A stretch of 64,000 bases of DNA from contig JAJZUC010000006.1 of assembly GCA_021847245.1 (NCBI GenBank), positions 1-64,000 on the forward strand. The letters are read 5' to 3'. How positions within the stretch are numbered: the stretch's first letter is position 1; the number at the start of each line of letters is the position of its first letter. The position numbers were made by a program, and so were the translations under genes. The notes under the pieces are model-generated. The model did no database searches, was not told the DNA's origin, and saw only the letters and a program-made list of their open reading frames with translations. Origin of the DNA: Deltaproteobacteria bacterium. GTDB taxonomy: Bacteria > Desulfobacterota > Desulfuromonadia > Geobacterales > Geobacteraceae. Of this stretch, positions 39,775 to 51,713 are shown piece after piece.

Positions 39775-41130
39775 ATGAAAAAGCTCTTCGGAACCGATGG
39801 GGTCCGCGGCGTTGCGAACGTTTACCCGATGACCACCGAAATGGCGATGCAGATCGGCCGGGCTGCCGCCTATCTCTTCAAGAACGGCAACCGCCGTCAT
39901 CGCATCGTGATCGGCAAGGATACCCGCCTCTCCGGGTATATGCTCGAAAACGCGCTGGTCGCCGGGATCTGCTCCATGGGGGTCGACGTCCTGCTGGTGG
40001 GGCCCCTTCCGACCCCCGGCATCGCCAACATTACCTCGTCCATGCGCGCCGACGCCGGGGTCGTCATCTCCGCCTCCCACAACCCGTTTCAGGACAACGG
40101 GATCAAGTTCTTCTCCCGCGAGGGATTCAAGCTCCCCGACGAGATCGAGCTGAAGATCGAGGACCTCATTTTCTCGAAAAAAATCGATTCCCTCCGCCCC
40201 ATCGCGACCGAAGTCGGCAAGGCGTACCGGATCGACGACGCCGTGGGGCGCTACGTTGTCTTTCTCAAGAACACCTTCCCCAAAGAGCTGGATCTCACCG
40301 GCATGAAGATAGTCCTCGACTGCGCCAACGGCGCCGCCTACAAGGTGGCGCCGGCGGTCCTGGAGGAGCTCGGCGCGGAGGTGATCCCCTTCGGCGTGAA
40401 GCCCAACGGGTCGAACATCAACGCGGGATGCGGCTCGCTCCATCCCGAGGTCATCAGCGAGGCGGTGAAGGAGCACCGGGCCGACCTGGGAATCGCCCTC
40501 GACGGCGACGCCGACCGGGTGATCTTCGTGGATGAGTTCGGCAACGAGGTGGACGGCGATCACATCATGGCCATCTGCGCCACCGACATGCTGAAGAACA
40601 AGGCGCTGTACCGCAACACCCTCGTGGCGACGGTGATGAGCAACATGGGACTCGACATCGCCGTGAAACGGGCGGGGGGAAAGGTGGTCAAGACGGCTGT
40701 CGGCGACCGCTACGTGGTGGAGGAGATGCTGAAAGAAGGGTATAATCTCGGGGGAGAGCAGTCGGGCCACATGATCTTCCTCGATCACAACACCACCGGC
40801 GACGGGATGCTCTCGGCGCTTCAGCTCCTTGCCATCATGCGCCGGAGCGGCCGGACCCTTTCGGAGCTGGCCGAGGTGATGATCCCTCTGCCGCAGGTGC
40901 TGGTGAATGTGCGGGTGGCCGAGAAGAAGGACATCATGACGATCCCGGAGGTTGCCTCCCTCATTCGCGGGATCGAGGAAAAGCTGAAGGACGAGGGACG
41001 GATCCTCATCCGGTATTCGGGAACCGAGCCGCTGCTGCGGATCATGCTGGAGGGGCAGGACAAGTACCAGATCACCGGCTGGGCGAAGGAGATCGCCGAT
41101 CTGGTCGAGAAGAAGATCGGAGGGAAGTGA
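39775..41130 (+). CDS. glmM: Phosphoglucosamine mutase
   Basis: [37 protein letters not shown]. Confidence 0.97.
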   Translation: MKKLFGTDGVRGVANVYPMTTEMAMQIGRAAAYLFKNGNRRHRIVIGKDTRLSGYMLENALVAGICSMGVDVLLVGPLPTPGIANITSSMRADAGVVISASHNPFQDNGIKFFSREGFKLPDEIELKIEDLIFSKKIDSLRPIATEVGKAYRIDDAVGRYVVFLKNTFPKELDLTGMKIVLDCANGAAYKVAPAVLEELGAEVIPFGVKPNGSNINAGCGSLHPEVISEAVKEHRADLGIALDGDADRVIFVDEFGNEVDGDHIMAICATDMLKNKALYRNTLVATVMSNMGLDIAVKRAGGKVVKTAVGDRYVVEEMLKEGYNLGGEQSGHMIFLDHNTTGDGMLSALQLLAIMRRSGRTLSELAEVMIPLPQVLVNVRVAEKKDIMTIPEVASLIRGIEEKLKDEGRILIRYSGTEPLLRIMLEGQDKYQITGWAKEIADLVEKKIGGK

Positions 41131-41850
41131 GTGGCGAAACTCGGGGTGAATATCGATCACGTGGCAACGATCCGGCAGGCGCGGGGAGGAGTCGAACCCG
41201 ACCCCGTGGCTGCGGCCGTGCTGGCGGAGATGGCCGGGGCTGACGGCATCACCGTCCACCTGCGCGAAGACCGGCGGCATATCCAGGATCGAGACCTGAA
41301 GCTGCTGCGCCAGACCGTGAAGACGAGGCTCAATCTTGAGATGGCGGCTACCGAGGAGATGGTAGGGATCGCCCTGTCGCTGAAGCCCGACATGTGTACC
41401 CTCGTTCCGGAGAAGAGACAGGAGTTGACCACCGAGGGGGGACTCGACGTCCGGATAAACATCCAGGGTATCGCGGAGATCGTGGGAAAGCTTCAGGATG
41501 GCGGCATCATCGTCAGCCTTTTCATCGATCCCGACCCCGACCAGGTGAAGGCCGCCAGCAAGGCCGGCGCCGACTACATCGAGATCCATACCGGTACCTT
41601 CGCCGAGGCGCGCACCTGGAAGGACGAGCGCGCCGAGCTGGAGCGGATCGAGAACGCAATCAAGCTCGGCACCAGGCTCGGCCTGGGGATCAACGCCGGT
41701 CACGGCCTCAACTACAACAATATCCGAAAGATTGCGGCTCTGGGGGGGATCGAGGAGTTCAATATCGGCCATTCGATCATCTCCCGGGCGGTTTTCGCGG
41801 GACTCGACCGCGCGGTGCGGGACATGGTCGATCTCGTGAAGTATGCGTAG
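41131..41850 (+). CDS. pdxJ: Pyridoxine 5'-phosphate synthase (GTG start)
   Basis: [17 protein letters not shown]; HAxGLNYxN-type motif GHGLNYNNI. Confidence 0.97.
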   Translation: MAKLGVNIDHVATIRQARGGVEPDPVAAAVLAEMAGADGITVHLREDRRHIQDRDLKLLRQTVKTRLNLEMAATEEMVGIALSLKPDMCTLVPEKRQELTTEGGLDVRINIQGIAEIVGKLQDGGIIVSLFIDPDPDQVKAASKAGADYIEIHTGTFAEARTWKDERAELERIENAIKLGTRLGLGINAGHGLNYNNIRKIAALGGIEEFNIGHSIISRAVFAGLDRAVRDMVDLVKYA

Positions 41851-42238
41851 GCCGGGCGTGATCTTCGGCACCGGCGTCGACATTGTGGATATCACCCGCT
41901 TCGAGCGTCTGCTCGGGGAAGGGAACGAGCGGCTCTTCGACCGCCTCTTTACGGTGCATGAACGCGAATACTGCGCCGGCAAGGCGCGGAGTGCCCAGCA
42001 CTATGCCCTCAGGTTTGCGGCCAAGGAGGCGTTTCTGAAGGCCTGCGGCCTCGGTTTGCGGGAGGGGATGACCTGGCATGATGTGGAGGTGGTGAATGAC
42101 AGCCTCGGCAAGCCGGAGCTGCGACTGCACGGCCAGGCGCTCACGATCTTCACGGACCTGGAATTGACGAAGTCGTTCGTGGCCCTTTCCCACGATGGCA
42201 CCTTCGCCGTGGCGATGGTGATACTGGAGCGGGCATGA
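41843..42238 (+). CDS. acpS: Holo-[acyl-carrier-protein] synthase
   Basis: [30 protein letters not shown]. Confidence 0.95.
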   Translation: MRRPGVIFGTGVDIVDITRFERLLGEGNERLFDRLFTVHEREYCAGKARSAQHYALRFAAKEAFLKACGLGLREGMTWHDVEVVNDSLGKPELRLHGQALTIFTDLELTKSFVALSHDGTFAVAMVILERA

Positions 42239-43791
42239 AGGTTGTTACCGGCGAAACCATGCAGGCGATGGATCGGCGCGCCATCCGGGAGTTCGGCGTG
42301 CCGGGGCTTGCCCTCATGGAAAATGCCGGCCGGGGCTGTGCCGATGCGATTATCGAGGCCTTCGGCGTGCGGGGACCGCGGACGGTTCTCGTGGTTGCGG
42401 GCAAGGGGAACAACGGAGGGGATGGCTATGTGATCGCCCGCCTCCTGGGGGAACAGGGGTGGCAGGTCAAAACGATCGTTCTGGCCGAGCGGGAAGAGAT
42501 CACGGGTGATGCGCGGGCGAACCTGGACCGGCTCGCGCCCTCCGAGGTCGTTTTCTCTTCCCCTCCCGCGGGGCTCACCCCCTGGCGCGCCGAGCTGGAA
42601 GAGGCGACCGTCGTGGTCGACGCCCTGCTGGGGACGGGGTTGCGCAGCGAGGTGCGGGGAGCTTACGCCGAGGCCATTGCCCTCATCAACGACTCCGGGA
42701 AGCCCGTCGTGGCGGTCGATATCCCGTCGGGGATTGATGCAACGACCGGCAAGATACTCGGGGTGGCGGTGAGGGCCGATCTTACCGTGACGTTCGCCCT
42801 GGCAAAGCTGGGTCATCTCCTTTACCCGGGGACCGATCATTGCGGTCTCCTCAGGATTGCGGATATCGGGATTCCGCGCGAGGTGGCCGACGGAGCGCCG
42901 GGGATCGACTATGTCGACCGCGAGGCGGCGCGGCTTCTTGTATGCAGGCGCGAGCGACAGGCCCACAAGGGGAGCTTCGGGCACTGCCTCGTCGTTGCCG
43001 GTTCCACGGGGAAGAGCGGCGCTGCGGCCATGGCGGCGAACAGCGCGGTGCGAAGCGGCGCGGGGCTCGTCACCCTGGCGGCGCCCGCGACGCTGAATGC
43101 AATTCTGGAGATAAAGACCACCGAGGCGATGACGCTTCCCCTGGACGACGGGGGGAGGGGGGTGCTCGACGAGCGGGCCCTTCCCGCCATCATGCAGGCG
43201 GCGGAAGGGAAGAGCGTAGTCGCCATCGGGCCGGGGATCTCGTGGGACCCGGAGACGGCCCGGCTGGTCCGGCGCCTCGTATCCGAAGTCGAGCTTCCCC
43301 TCGTGGTGGATGCCGATGCTCTGAATGCCCTCTCGGAGCAGATCGACGTCCTGATGGGGAAACGCTCGCCGGTGGCCGTGCTGACCCCGCATCCGGGCGA
43401 AATGGCCCGCCTGGCCGGTATCTCCACGGCTGAAGTGGAGGGGGACCGGCTTGGCGTAGCCTGTGAATTTGCCGCGCGATACGGTGTTTATCTCATCCTC
43501 AAGGGAGCGAGGACGGTGGTTGCCGCCCCCGACGGCAGGATGGCGATCAACGGCAGCGGCAACCCCGGCATGGCTTCGGGCGGGATGGGAGACGTGCTGA
43601 CCGGAGTTCTTGCCGCGCTCTTGGGGCAGGGATACGAGCCGTTTGCCGCCTGTCGCCTCGGGGTCTTCATTCACGGGCATGCAGCCGACATCGTTGCCGC
43701 CGGCAAGGGGGAGATCGGCATGTCGGCGGTCGATGTACAGGAATGTCTCCCCTCGGCATTCCGCAATCTCATATCACAGACGGGAGAATGA
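42235..43791 (+). CDS. nnr: Bifunctional NAD(P)H-hydrate epimerase / dehydratase
   Basis: N-terminal YjeF ([17 protein letters not shown]) and C-terminal carbohydrate-kinase-like domain ([16 protein letters not shown]). Confidence 0.95.
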   Translation: MKVVTGETMQAMDRRAIREFGVPGLALMENAGRGCADAIIEAFGVRGPRTVLVVAGKGNNGGDGYVIARLLGEQGWQVKTIVLAEREEITGDARANLDRLAPSEVVFSSPPAGLTPWRAELEEATVVVDALLGTGLRSEVRGAYAEAIALINDSGKPVVAVDIPSGIDATTGKILGVAVRADLTVTFALAKLGHLLYPGTDHCGLLRIADIGIPREVADGAPGIDYVDREAARLLVCRRERQAHKGSFGHCLVVAGSTGKSGAAAMAANSAVRSGAGLVTLAAPATLNAILEIKTTEAMTLPLDDGGRGVLDERALPAIMQAAEGKSVVAIGPGISWDPETARLVRRLVSEVELPLVVDADALNALSEQIDVLMGKRSPVAVLTPHPGEMARLAGISTAEVEGDRLGVACEFAARYGVYLILKGARTVVAAPDGRMAINGSGNPGMASGGMGDVLTGVLAALLGQGYEPFAACRLGVFIHGHAADIVAAGKGEIGMSAVDVQECLPSAFRNLISQTGE

Positions 43792-44243
43792 CCATGCTGA
43801 AGGTTAGGGATATCATGACGACCGACGTCGTCACCGTGAGGCTGGAAACCGGCATCAGGGAACTGGCCGAAATTTTCACATCCCGCCGCATCGGCAGCGT
43901 GCCGGTGGTGGACGAGGGGGGAAACCTGATCGGAATCGTTACCGAGTCCGACCTGATCGAGCAGGATCGAAATCTTCACATTCCGACTGTGATTTCCCTC
44001 TTCGACTGGGTCTTCTACCTCGAGAGCGAGAAGAAATTCGAGAAGGAACTGCAGAAGATGACCGGCCAGACGGTGGCGGACATCTATACCGGTTCGGTTG
44101 AAACGGTGACGCCCGATACATCGGTTTCCGATGTCGCCGATATCATGAGCACCAGGAAAGTTCACACCCTGCCGGTGGTCGAGGGAAGGAAACTCGTCGG
44201 CATCGTCTCGCGCATCGATCTCATCAAGACCATGGTGAAGTAG
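43788..44243 (+). CDS. Tandem CBS-domain protein
   Basis: MLKVRDIMTTDVVTV...RRIGSVPVVDEGGNLIGIVTESDLI...VHTLPVVEGRKLVGIVSRIDLIKTMVK. Confidence 0.9.
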   Translation: MTMLKVRDIMTTDVVTVRLETGIRELAEIFTSRRIGSVPVVDEGGNLIGIVTESDLIEQDRNLHIPTVISLFDWVFYLESEKKFEKELQKMTGQTVADIYTGSVETVTPDTSVSDVADIMSTRKVHTLPVVEGRKLVGIVSRIDLIKTMVK

Positions 44244-44248
44244 GCCCC

Positions 44249-44725
44249 GTGGTTACCATTCTTTCCCGCAGCGTCGATGAAACGGTACTTCTCGGCGAGC
44301 GCCTCGGGCGGGTGCTGACCGCCGGCACTTTTGTCGCCCTGTACGGAGAGCTCGGCAGCGGCAAGACCCATTTTGCCCGGGGGGTGGCCACAGGAGTCGG
44401 TGTCGAGGCGACGGTTCCCGTCACGAGCCCCACCTTTACGCTGCTGAACGAATATGCCGGGAGGATCCGTCTGTACCATTTCGACCTCTACCGCCTGGCG
44501 GGCGGGGACGATGCGGTAGAACTCGGTTTTGACGAGTACTTTCACGGCGAAGGGGTCTGTCTCGTCGAGTGGGCCGAGCGTCTGGGGAACGAGCTTCCTT
44601 CCGAAAGGCTGGATGTGACCCTCCATCATGTGGATGAGTCCACCCGCAGGCTCGACTTTGTCCCCCGCGGGCCGAACCATGAGGCATTATTAAAAAAATG
44701 TTTTGACCGGCGTAGTGAATCCTGA
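44249..44725 (+). CDS. tsaE: tRNA threonylcarbamoyladenosine biosynthesis ATPase TsaE
   Basis: LYGELGSGKTHFARGVATG; TSPTFTLLNEY. Confidence 0.93.
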   Translation: MVTILSRSVDETVLLGERLGRVLTAGTFVALYGELGSGKTHFARGVATGVGVEATVPVTSPTFTLLNEYAGRIRLYHFDLYRLAGGDDAVELGFDEYFHGEGVCLVEWAERLGNELPSERLDVTLHHVDESTRRLDFVPRGPNHEALLKKCFDRRSES

Positions 44726-44804
44726 TATTAAGGGACGATGCGCCGGGCTAATGTATGCGAACGGGCATCTTTCCGCACTGAACACGGCAAAGGAGGAAGA
44801 GTAG

Positions 44805-46022
44805 ATGGCTCTGGTGGTCCAGAAATATGGCGGCACCTCGATGGGATCGGTTGAACGCATCCGCAACGTTGCCAAGCGGGTCGCCAAAACATACGACGCC
44901 GGCAACGACATGGTGATTGTAGTGTCGGCAATGTCCGGTGAAACCAATAAGCTTGTTGCCCTGGCGAACGAGATCTGTGAATTTCCCGATAACCGCGAAT
45001 ACGATGTGCTGGTCGCCTCGGGGGAGCAGGTGTCCATTGCGCTTCTGGCGATGTGCCTCAAGTCGATGGGATACAAGGCGAAGTCGTACCACGGGTGGCA
45101 GGTGCCGGTGATTACCGACAGCGCCTTCAGCAAGGCCCGCATCGAAGAGATCCCGGACACGAAGATCCGTGCCGATCTGAAGGATGGCACGATCGTCATC
45201 GTTGCCGGTTTTCAGGGAATCGATCGCGAGGGGAACGTCACCACGCTGGGCCGCGGTGGTTCCGATACCTCCGCCGTCGCTCTGGCTGCCGCCATGAAAG
45301 CCGATGTCTGCGAGATCTACACCGATGTCGACGGTGTCTATACCACCGACCCGAACATCTGTCAGGACGCCCGGAAGATCGAGAAGGTCTCCTACGACGA
45401 GATGCTCGAACTGGCGAGCCTCGGCGCCAAGGTGCTCCAGATCCGTTCCGTCGAGTTCGCCAAGAAATACAATGTGGACGTGCATGTCCGTTCCAGTTTC
45501 AATGATAATCCAGGGACAATGGTTACCAAGGAGGATAAGGATATGGAAGCTGTTCTCGTTTCAGGGATTGCCTACGACAAGAACGAGGCGAAGATCGCTG
45601 TCATGGGGGTGCCGGACAAGCCGGGGATCGCCGCCAAGATATTGTCGCCCCTTTCCGACGCCAATATTTCGGTGGATATGATCGTGCAGAACGCCAGCGA
45701 GGGTGGGTTGACCGACTTCACCTTCACTGTTACCAAGGCCGATTTCAAGAAAGCGCTCGCCATCACCCGCGAAGTGGCGAAGGAGATCAACGCCAAGGAA
45801 ATTGCCGAGGACGAAAACATCTCGAAAATTTCCATTGTGGGTGTGGGGATGCGGAGCCATGCCGGCGTGGCGACCAAGATGTTCCAGACCCTTGCCAAGG
45901 AGGGGATCAACATCCAGATGATCTCCACCTCCGAGATCAAGGTGTCGGTCGTAATCGACGCCAAGTATACGGAACTCGCGGTCCGGGTCCTGCACGACGC
46001 CTTCGGACTCTCCGGCAAGTAA
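44805..46022 (+). CDS. lysC: Aspartate kinase
   Basis: [21 protein letters not shown]-terminal ACT domains. Confidence 0.96.
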   Translation: MALVVQKYGGTSMGSVERIRNVAKRVAKTYDAGNDMVIVVSAMSGETNKLVALANEICEFPDNREYDVLVASGEQVSIALLAMCLKSMGYKAKSYHGWQVPVITDSAFSKARIEEIPDTKIRADLKDGTIVIVAGFQGIDREGNVTTLGRGGSDTSAVALAAAMKADVCEIYTDVDGVYTTDPNICQDARKIEKVSYDEMLELASLGAKVLQIRSVEFAKKYNVDVHVRSSFNDNPGTMVTKEDKDMEAVLVSGIAYDKNEAKIAVMGVPDKPGIAAKILSPLSDANISVDMIVQNASEGGLTDFTFTVTKADFKKALAITREVAKEINAKEIAEDENISKISIVGVGMRSHAGVATKMFQTLAKEGINIQMISTSEIKVSVVIDAKYTELAVRVLHDAFGLSGK

Positions 46023-46131
46023 CTACCGCAGCCAAGAAACGTTTTGCGGATAGCGTCTAGTGTCCGGTGGGTCCATCGCGATGCTAAACGCTATTTGCGT
46101 ATCTAATCTCATACATTCAAAGGGTGGACCA

Positions 46132-47718
46132 ATGAGCCTCGTGAAACTGTACGACACCACTCTCCGTGACGGCACCCAGGCGGAGGATATCTCGTTTCTT
46201 GTTGAAGATAAGCTGCGTATTGCCCACAAGCTCGACGAGCTTGGCATTCACTACATCGAGGGTGGGTGGCCCGGGAGCAACCCCAAGGATGTCGCTTTCT
46301 TCAAGGACATCAAGAAGGAAAGGCTCTCGCAGGCGAAAATAGCGGCGTTCGGCTCAACGCGCCGGGCCAAGATTACCCCCGACAAGGACCACAACCTGAA
46401 GACCCTCGTGCAGGCCGAGCCGGACGTTTGCACCATCTTCGGCAAGACGTGGGACTTCCATGTGCGCGAGGCGCTGCGGATATCGCTCGATGAGAACCTG
46501 GAGCTGATATTCGATTCGCTGGAGTACCTCAAGTCGCGGGTCCCCGAGGTGTTCTACGACGCCGAGCACTTCTTCGACGGTTACAAGGCCAATCCCGAGT
46601 ATGCCATCAAGACCCTCAAGGCGGCCCAGGACGCCAAGGCGGACTGCATCGTTCTGTGCGACACCAACGGTGGGACCATGCCGTTTGAGCTGGTCGAGAT
46701 CATCAAGGAGGTCCGCAGGCAGATCTCCACCCCGCTGGGAATCCACACCCATAATGATTCCGACTGTGCCGTCGCCAACTCGCTCCATGCGGTCGACCAG
46801 GGAATAGTCCAGGTCCAGGGGACCATCAACGGCTTCGGCGAGCGCTGCGGCAACGCCAATCTCTGCTCCATCATCCCGGCCCTCAGGCTCAAGATGCAGA
46901 AGGAGTGCGTGAGCGACGAGCAGCTCCGAAAGCTTCGGGATCTCTCCCGGTTCGTCTACGAGCTCGCCAATATCTCGCCCAACAAGCACCAGCCTTACGT
47001 CGGGAACTCTGCCTTTGCCCACAAGGGGGGAGTGCACGTGAGCGCGATCCAGCGCCACCCGGAGACGTACGAGCATCTGCGTCCCGAGCTCGTGGGCAAT
47101 ATGACGAGGGTGCTGATTTCCGACCTCTCCGGCCGCTCCAACATCCTCGCCAAGGCCGAGGAGTTCCATATCAATATGGACAGCAAGGATCCGGTGACTC
47201 TCGAGATCCTCGACAACATCAAGGAGATGGAAAACCGCGGCTACCAGTTCGAAGGGGCGGAGGCCTCCTTTGAGCTTCTCATGAAACGTGCCCTCGGCAC
47301 CCACCGGAAATTTTTCTCGATCATCGGCTTCCGCTGTATCGACGAGAAGCGCCACGAAGACCAGAAGCCTTTCTCCGAGGCAACGGTCATGGTGAAGGTG
47401 GGGGGGAAGATCGAGCATACCGCGGCGGAGGGGAATGGCCCGGTCAACGCCCTCGACAACGCCCTGCGCAAGGCCCTTGAGAAATTCTATCCGAAGCTCA
47501 AGGAGGTAAAGCTCCTCGATTACAAGGTGCGGGTCCTCCCGGCCGGGCAGGGGACAGCGTCGTCGATCCGGGTCCTCATCGAGTCGGGCGACAGGGAAGC
47601 CCGTTGGGGCACCGTCGGTGTCTCCGAAAATATCATCGACGCTTCCTATCAGGCCCTTATCGACAGCATCGAGTACAAGCTCCACAAGAGCGAGGAAGCG
47701 GAGAGCGTCAAGAAGTGA
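46132..47718 (+). CDS. cimA: Citramalate synthase
   Basis: [32 protein letters not shown]-like plus LeuA dimer domain. Confidence 0.93.
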   Translation: MSLVKLYDTTLRDGTQAEDISFLVEDKLRIAHKLDELGIHYIEGGWPGSNPKDVAFFKDIKKERLSQAKIAAFGSTRRAKITPDKDHNLKTLVQAEPDVCTIFGKTWDFHVREALRISLDENLELIFDSLEYLKSRVPEVFYDAEHFFDGYKANPEYAIKTLKAAQDAKADCIVLCDTNGGTMPFELVEIIKEVRRQISTPLGIHTHNDSDCAVANSLHAVDQGIVQVQGTINGFGERCGNANLCSIIPALRLKMQKECVSDEQLRKLRDLSRFVYELANISPNKHQPYVGNSAFAHKGGVHVSAIQRHPETYEHLRPELVGNMTRVLISDLSGRSNILAKAEEFHINMDSKDPVTLEILDNIKEMENRGYQFEGAEASFELLMKRALGTHRKFFSIIGFRCIDEKRHEDQKPFSEATVMVKVGGKIEHTAAEGNGPVNALDNALRKALEKFYPKLKEVKLLDYKVRVLPAGQGTASSIRVLIESGDREARWGTVGVSENIIDASYQALIDSIEYKLHKSEEAESVKK

Positions 47719-48290
47719 ACGAGAGGGGACGGCGGCTTGCCCTGCTGTTTCTGGCCGCCCTGATCGCCCTTCCGGTTGTTCTGAGAGGCCACGGACCACC
47801 TCTGTTGAGGGGGCCATCCGTGGCCTCTCCCCGTTTCTACGGCCATTCGGGAAAGGTGCGCATTCAACTCTCGGGCGTCCCGGGGAGAAGCGGCATTTAT
47901 CAGCTTCCTCCGGACGCTTCAGTGGAGACCGTCATAATTATGGCGGTCGGCCACGTTCCATCGAAGTTGCAAGGAAACGCAATTCTCGGTCGGCGTCTGG
48001 GGGATGGTGATTCTGTCGCGGTAAAGAACATTGACGGAGAACATGCCGAAATTACAGTGAAAAACATCTCGGTGAAGGAGCGCCTGGTTCTCGGAATTCC
48101 GCTCGATCCGGCGGCAATGACCGAAGTCGAGTGGGAATTGCTTCCGGGGATTGGGCCGACTCTTGCCAAGCGGATCATGGAGTACCGTCAACATAATGGC
48201 GGTTTTCGGGGTTGGCAGGAGCTTGAAAAGGTTCCGGGGATCGGTCCCGGCACCTTGAAGAAGTTGCACCATTTTTTTCGCGGCGCGTAA
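47715..48290 (+). CDS. ComEA-like helix-hairpin-helix protein with SLBB-like segment (GTG start)
   Basis: [44 protein letters not shown]. Confidence 0.75.
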   Translation: MNERGRRLALLFLAALIALPVVLRGHGPPLLRGPSVASPRFYGHSGKVRIQLSGVPGRSGIYQLPPDASVETVIIMAVGHVPSKLQGNAILGRRLGDGDSVAVKNIDGEHAEITVKNISVKERLVLGIPLDPAAMTEVEWELLPGIGPTLAKRIMEYRQHNGGFRGWQELEKVPGIGPGTLKKLHHFFRGA

Positions 48291-48425
48291 CATGCAGTAA
48301 ATGAAAGGAATTCTGTTGAGGAGATTCGTGATTAGTCCGGATACATGATCTTTTCCAGAGTTTGGCACATATGGTGAAACCACCCCAGCACTCACAGTTA
48401 ACTACACTAGATTGGGGGCCGCCAT

Positions 48426-48581
48426 ATGAAATGTCCGAAATGCAAGGGTAGAATGTTCGCCGAGAAGTTTTATGATTTCGTGAGATCGTTCGATGCATGG
48501 AAGTGCACCTGCTGCGGCGAGGTGATCGATCCCACCATCCTGGCGAACAGGGCGAGGAATTTCAATCTGTTCCTTGGTTAG
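48426..48581 (+). CDS. Small zinc-ribbon-like protein (51 aa)
   Basis: Reads MKCPKCKGRMFAEKFYDFVRSFDAWKCTCCGEVIDPTILANRARNFNLFLG*; two CxxC knuckles; not in ORF track (<60 aa). Confidence 0.7.
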   Translation: MKCPKCKGRMFAEKFYDFVRSFDAWKCTCCGEVIDPTILANRARNFNLFLG

Positions 48582-48606
48582 GCCGAAGTAAACATACAGA
48601 CAGTCA

Positions 48607-48640
48607 GAGGGGAAAGTTTCGACTTTCCCCTCTTTTTTTG
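48607..48640 (+). terminator. Intrinsic terminator
   Basis: AGAGGGGAAAGTTTCGACTTTCCCCTCTTTTTTT. Confidence 0.9.
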
Positions 48641-48719
48641 CTTGCGGGTATTTTTCTGCGTTGTTCTGGTAAACTTCCGGTAAAACTACTCTTGGGAGTT
48701 TGCGGGTTTTGGAGGGACA

Positions 48720-49784
48720 ATGACAGGGGAAGCCGCGGTACTGGATACGAAAAGTTACACGGACGAAATGCTCAACTGGGCGAGGGGACAGGGAAAGATC
48801 CTCATCGTGGTGCATGACAACCCGGACCCTGACTGCCTTGCATCGGCAATGGCGCTTCGACATCTCTTTGTGATGAAACTCAACCGCGAAGCGACCATTG
48901 CCTTTTCGGGGATCATCGGAAGGAGCGAGAACCTGGCGATGGCCAAGGAACTGGAGATTCCGCTCGTGCCGATGGGACTGCTCGATTTCGGAGAGTTTTC
49001 CGTGGTCTGCATGCTCGACACCCAGCCAGGAACGGGCAATAATTCACTGCCACCAACTGTGAAGGTCGACATCCTCATCGATCACCATCCCATACGCGAG
49101 GCAAGCAGGGCATGCCGCTGGGTCGACATCCGGGACGATTATGGGGTAACTGCGACCATACTCTATGAATACCTCTGTGCTCAAAATGTGCAGATAAGCA
49201 CAAAGCTTGCGACGGCGCTTTTTTATGCGATCAAGTCCGAAACCCAGGACCTTGGGAGAGAGGCTAACAAGCCGGACCGCGAAGCGTATCTGCGGCTTTT
49301 TGCGCCCAGCAACAAGAAACTTCTGTACGAGATTACCCATCCGAAGTTGCCGGTAGAATATTTTCTCACCATCAATACGGCCATTGAAAATGCCTTGATT
49401 TACGGCCAGCTCCTCGTCACCAATCTCGGAAATCTCTGTTTTCCGGAGATTGTGGCAGAAATGGCGGATTATTTCCTTCGCCTCGAAGGGGTAGAGATTG
49501 TCCTGACGATGGGGCGCTACAGCGATGAAATGATCCTCTCGCTCCGAACCACCCGGCACGATCTGAATGCCGGCGTGCTGATAAGAAAAATTGTGGAGGG
49601 TCGCGGCCTTGCCGGCGGGCATGGGATGATGGCAGGAGGAAAAATCGACAATGTCGGTGCTGAGCAGGAGGAAATACGGGAGGTTCAAGAGCTCCTCATT
49701 GCGAGGATGCTTGCTGAGTTGGGCCTGGAAGGTGTGATGGGGATACCTCTCGGCAGTCTGAAGCCCGCGCTCCAGGGCACCTGA
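48720..49784 (+). CDS. DHH-family phosphoesterase (NrnA/DhhP-like)
   Basis: VVHDNPDPDCLASAMALRHLF, VDILIDHHPI, C-terminal DHHA1 GGGHxxA-like AGGHGMMAGG. Confidence 0.85.
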   Translation: MTGEAAVLDTKSYTDEMLNWARGQGKILIVVHDNPDPDCLASAMALRHLFVMKLNREATIAFSGIIGRSENLAMAKELEIPLVPMGLLDFGEFSVVCMLDTQPGTGNNSLPPTVKVDILIDHHPIREASRACRWVDIRDDYGVTATILYEYLCAQNVQISTKLATALFYAIKSETQDLGREANKPDREAYLRLFAPSNKKLLYEITHPKLPVEYFLTINTAIENALIYGQLLVTNLGNLCFPEIVAEMADYFLRLEGVEIVLTMGRYSDEMILSLRTTRHDLNAGVLIRKIVEGRGLAGGHGMMAGGKIDNVGAEQEEIREVQELLIARMLAELGLEGVMGIPLGSLKPALQGT

Positions 49785-49855
49785 GTGGTTGGATTGACAA
49801 GGGGGCGTCGATCGTTTAAGGTACGATGCTTCAGAATGCAGAATAAAGGAGCGAT

Positions 49856-50569
49856 ATGCGTACGAATGGTCGGCGGGCGGAATCCCTCAGGGAGATAAGG
49901 ATTACCCGTAATTATATTAAACATGCCGAAGGGGCCGTGCTGGTTGAGTTTGGGGATACCAAGGTGATCTGCACCGCATCGGTCGAAGAGAGCGTTCCCC
50001 CCTTTCTGCGCGGCAAGGGTAGCGGGTGGGTGACGGCGGAGTACTCCATGCTCCCCCGGGCTACCCATAGCCGGTCGCCGCGCGAGGCTGCCAGGGGGAA
50101 AATCGGTGGCAGAACCCACGAGATCCAGCGTCTTATCGGGCGATCGCTTCGGGTCGTCACGGATTTGACGCTTCTTGGCGAGAGGTCCGTTTTCATCGAC
50201 TGCGACGTCATTCAGGCTGACGGCGGGACTCGGACCGCCTCCATAACAGGGGCGTATGTAGCGCTTGTCGATGCGCTTCAGTGGCTGGTCGCTCGGGGAA
50301 GTCTCCCGAAGCTCCCTGTAAAGGAGGCGGTTGCGGCCGTAAGCGTCGGGATCGTTGCTGGAGAGATATTGCTCGATCTCGACTATCAGGAGGATTCTTC
50401 GGCGGAGGTGGACATGAACTTCGTCATGACCGCATCGAACCGTTTTGTGGAGGTTCAGGGGACGGCCGAAGCCGAGCCGTTTACGTGCGAACAGATGGAT
50501 GCCATGCGTAATATGGCCATGGCAGGCATCCGTCAGCTCTTCGCGGTGCAGGAGGAGGCACTGAAATGA
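49856..50569 (+). CDS. rph: Ribonuclease PH
   Basis: [44 protein letters not shown]. Confidence 0.97.
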   Translation: MRTNGRRAESLREIRITRNYIKHAEGAVLVEFGDTKVICTASVEESVPPFLRGKGSGWVTAEYSMLPRATHSRSPREAARGKIGGRTHEIQRLIGRSLRVVTDLTLLGERSVFIDCDVIQADGGTRTASITGAYVALVDALQWLVARGSLPKLPVKEAVAAVSVGIVAGEILLDLDYQEDSSAEVDMNFVMTASNRFVEVQGTAEAEPFTCEQMDAMRNMAMAGIRQLFAVQEEALK

Positions 50570-51168
50570 CGAAGCGACTCGTGGTCGCAACCCGCAACAG
50601 GGGTAAATTGAAAGAGCTCGACAAGCTTCTGGCCGGGATGGGGTTCTTACTTGTTTCAGCCGCCGATTTTCCGGATTGCCCGGATGTGGTCGAAGATGGC
50701 GATACGTTTGAGGCGAATGCCCTCAAGAAGGCGCGGGCGGCGGCCCGGACCACGGGGCTGATGGCTCTTGCGGACGACTCCGGTCTCGTCGTTGATGCCC
50801 TGGGGGGAGCACCGGGGGTCTACTCTGCCCGCTATGCCGGAGAGTCGGCCACCGACGAGCAGAATAATCGGAAGCTGTTGCGGGAGCTGGCAAATACCCC
50901 TTCTTCCGAGCGGAATGCCGCGTTCCATTGTGTCATGGCCCTTTGTTGTCCCGATGGGGTCTGTCACACCTTTCACGGTAAGCTGTCAGGTGTTTTGCTC
51001 GATAAGGCGAGGGGAAGCGAAGGCTTCGGCTACGATCCGCTGTTTCTTGTCCCTGAGTACGGCAAGACTTTGGCCGAAATGGCGCTGGAAGAGAAAAACC
51101 TGATCAGTCATCGGGCGAAGGCCTTGAAGTCCCTCAAGGAATATCTGGTTGCTGCTGGTGTGGTGTAA
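50566..51168 (+). CDS. rdgB: XTP/dITP diphosphatase (RdgB/HAM1)
   Basis: [38 protein letters not shown]. Confidence 0.96.
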   Translation: MTKRLVVATRNRGKLKELDKLLAGMGFLLVSAADFPDCPDVVEDGDTFEANALKKARAAARTTGLMALADDSGLVVDALGGAPGVYSARYAGESATDEQNNRKLLRELANTPSSERNAAFHCVMALCCPDGVCHTFHGKLSGVLLDKARGSEGFGYDPLFLVPEYGKTLAEMALEEKNLISHRAKALKSLKEYLVAAGVV

Positions 51169-51214
51169 AAATGCTTGCATGGCGTTTCGTCATATGTTAG
51201 TTATACAAATTCCA

Positions 51215-51292
<78 letters not shown>

Positions 51293-51297
51293 ACTCT

Positions 51298-51374
<77 letters not shown>

Positions 51375-51384
51375 ATCCCATTAT

Positions 51385-51461
51385 GGTGGCTATGGTGAAG
51401 CGGTTAACACTAACGACTGTGACTCGTTCATGCGTGGGTTCGAATCCCACTAGCCACCCCA
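51385..51461 (+). tRNA. tRNA-His (GUG)
   Basis: GGTGGCTATGGTGAAGC...CGACTGTGACTCG...GGTTCGAATCCCACTAGCCACCCCA. Confidence 0.95.
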
Positions 51462-51516
51462 ATTAACAGAGAGCCCCGTGACAAGCGGGGCTTATTCGTA
51501 TGCGCAGGAAGTTTGT

Positions 51517-51599
51517 GCGAGAGTGGCGGAACTGGCAGACGCACTGGACTTAGGATCCAGCGGGCAACCGTAGGGGTTCGACTCCCCTCTCTCGCACCA
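51517..51599 (+). tRNA. tRNA-Leu (UAG)
   Basis: GCGAGAGTGGCGGAACTGG...GGACTTAGGATCC...variable arm...GGTTCGACTCCCCTCTCTCGCACCA. Confidence 0.95.
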
Positions 51600-51713
51600 T
51601 TCACCCCGCGGCCAGAAGGACATCCCGCCCCTTGACTCAGCTCGAATCCACAAGACACCGACATATCCTCCGTAGCAGCTTTCTGCAATCTAATCCATAA
51701 GAGAGGTCGAATC

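Noticed and set aside
39616-41982. 788-aa minus ORF opposite glmM/pdxJ, and similar long antisense ORFs (35726-37687, 42001-43680, 5673-7718)
   Set aside because: Antisense to confidently identified genes, His/Asp/Arg-rich composition, no conserved motifs.
44726-44804. Possible lysine riboswitch ahead of lysC
   Set aside because: The gap is only 79 nt, too short for the L-box aptamer, and no core motifs are visible.
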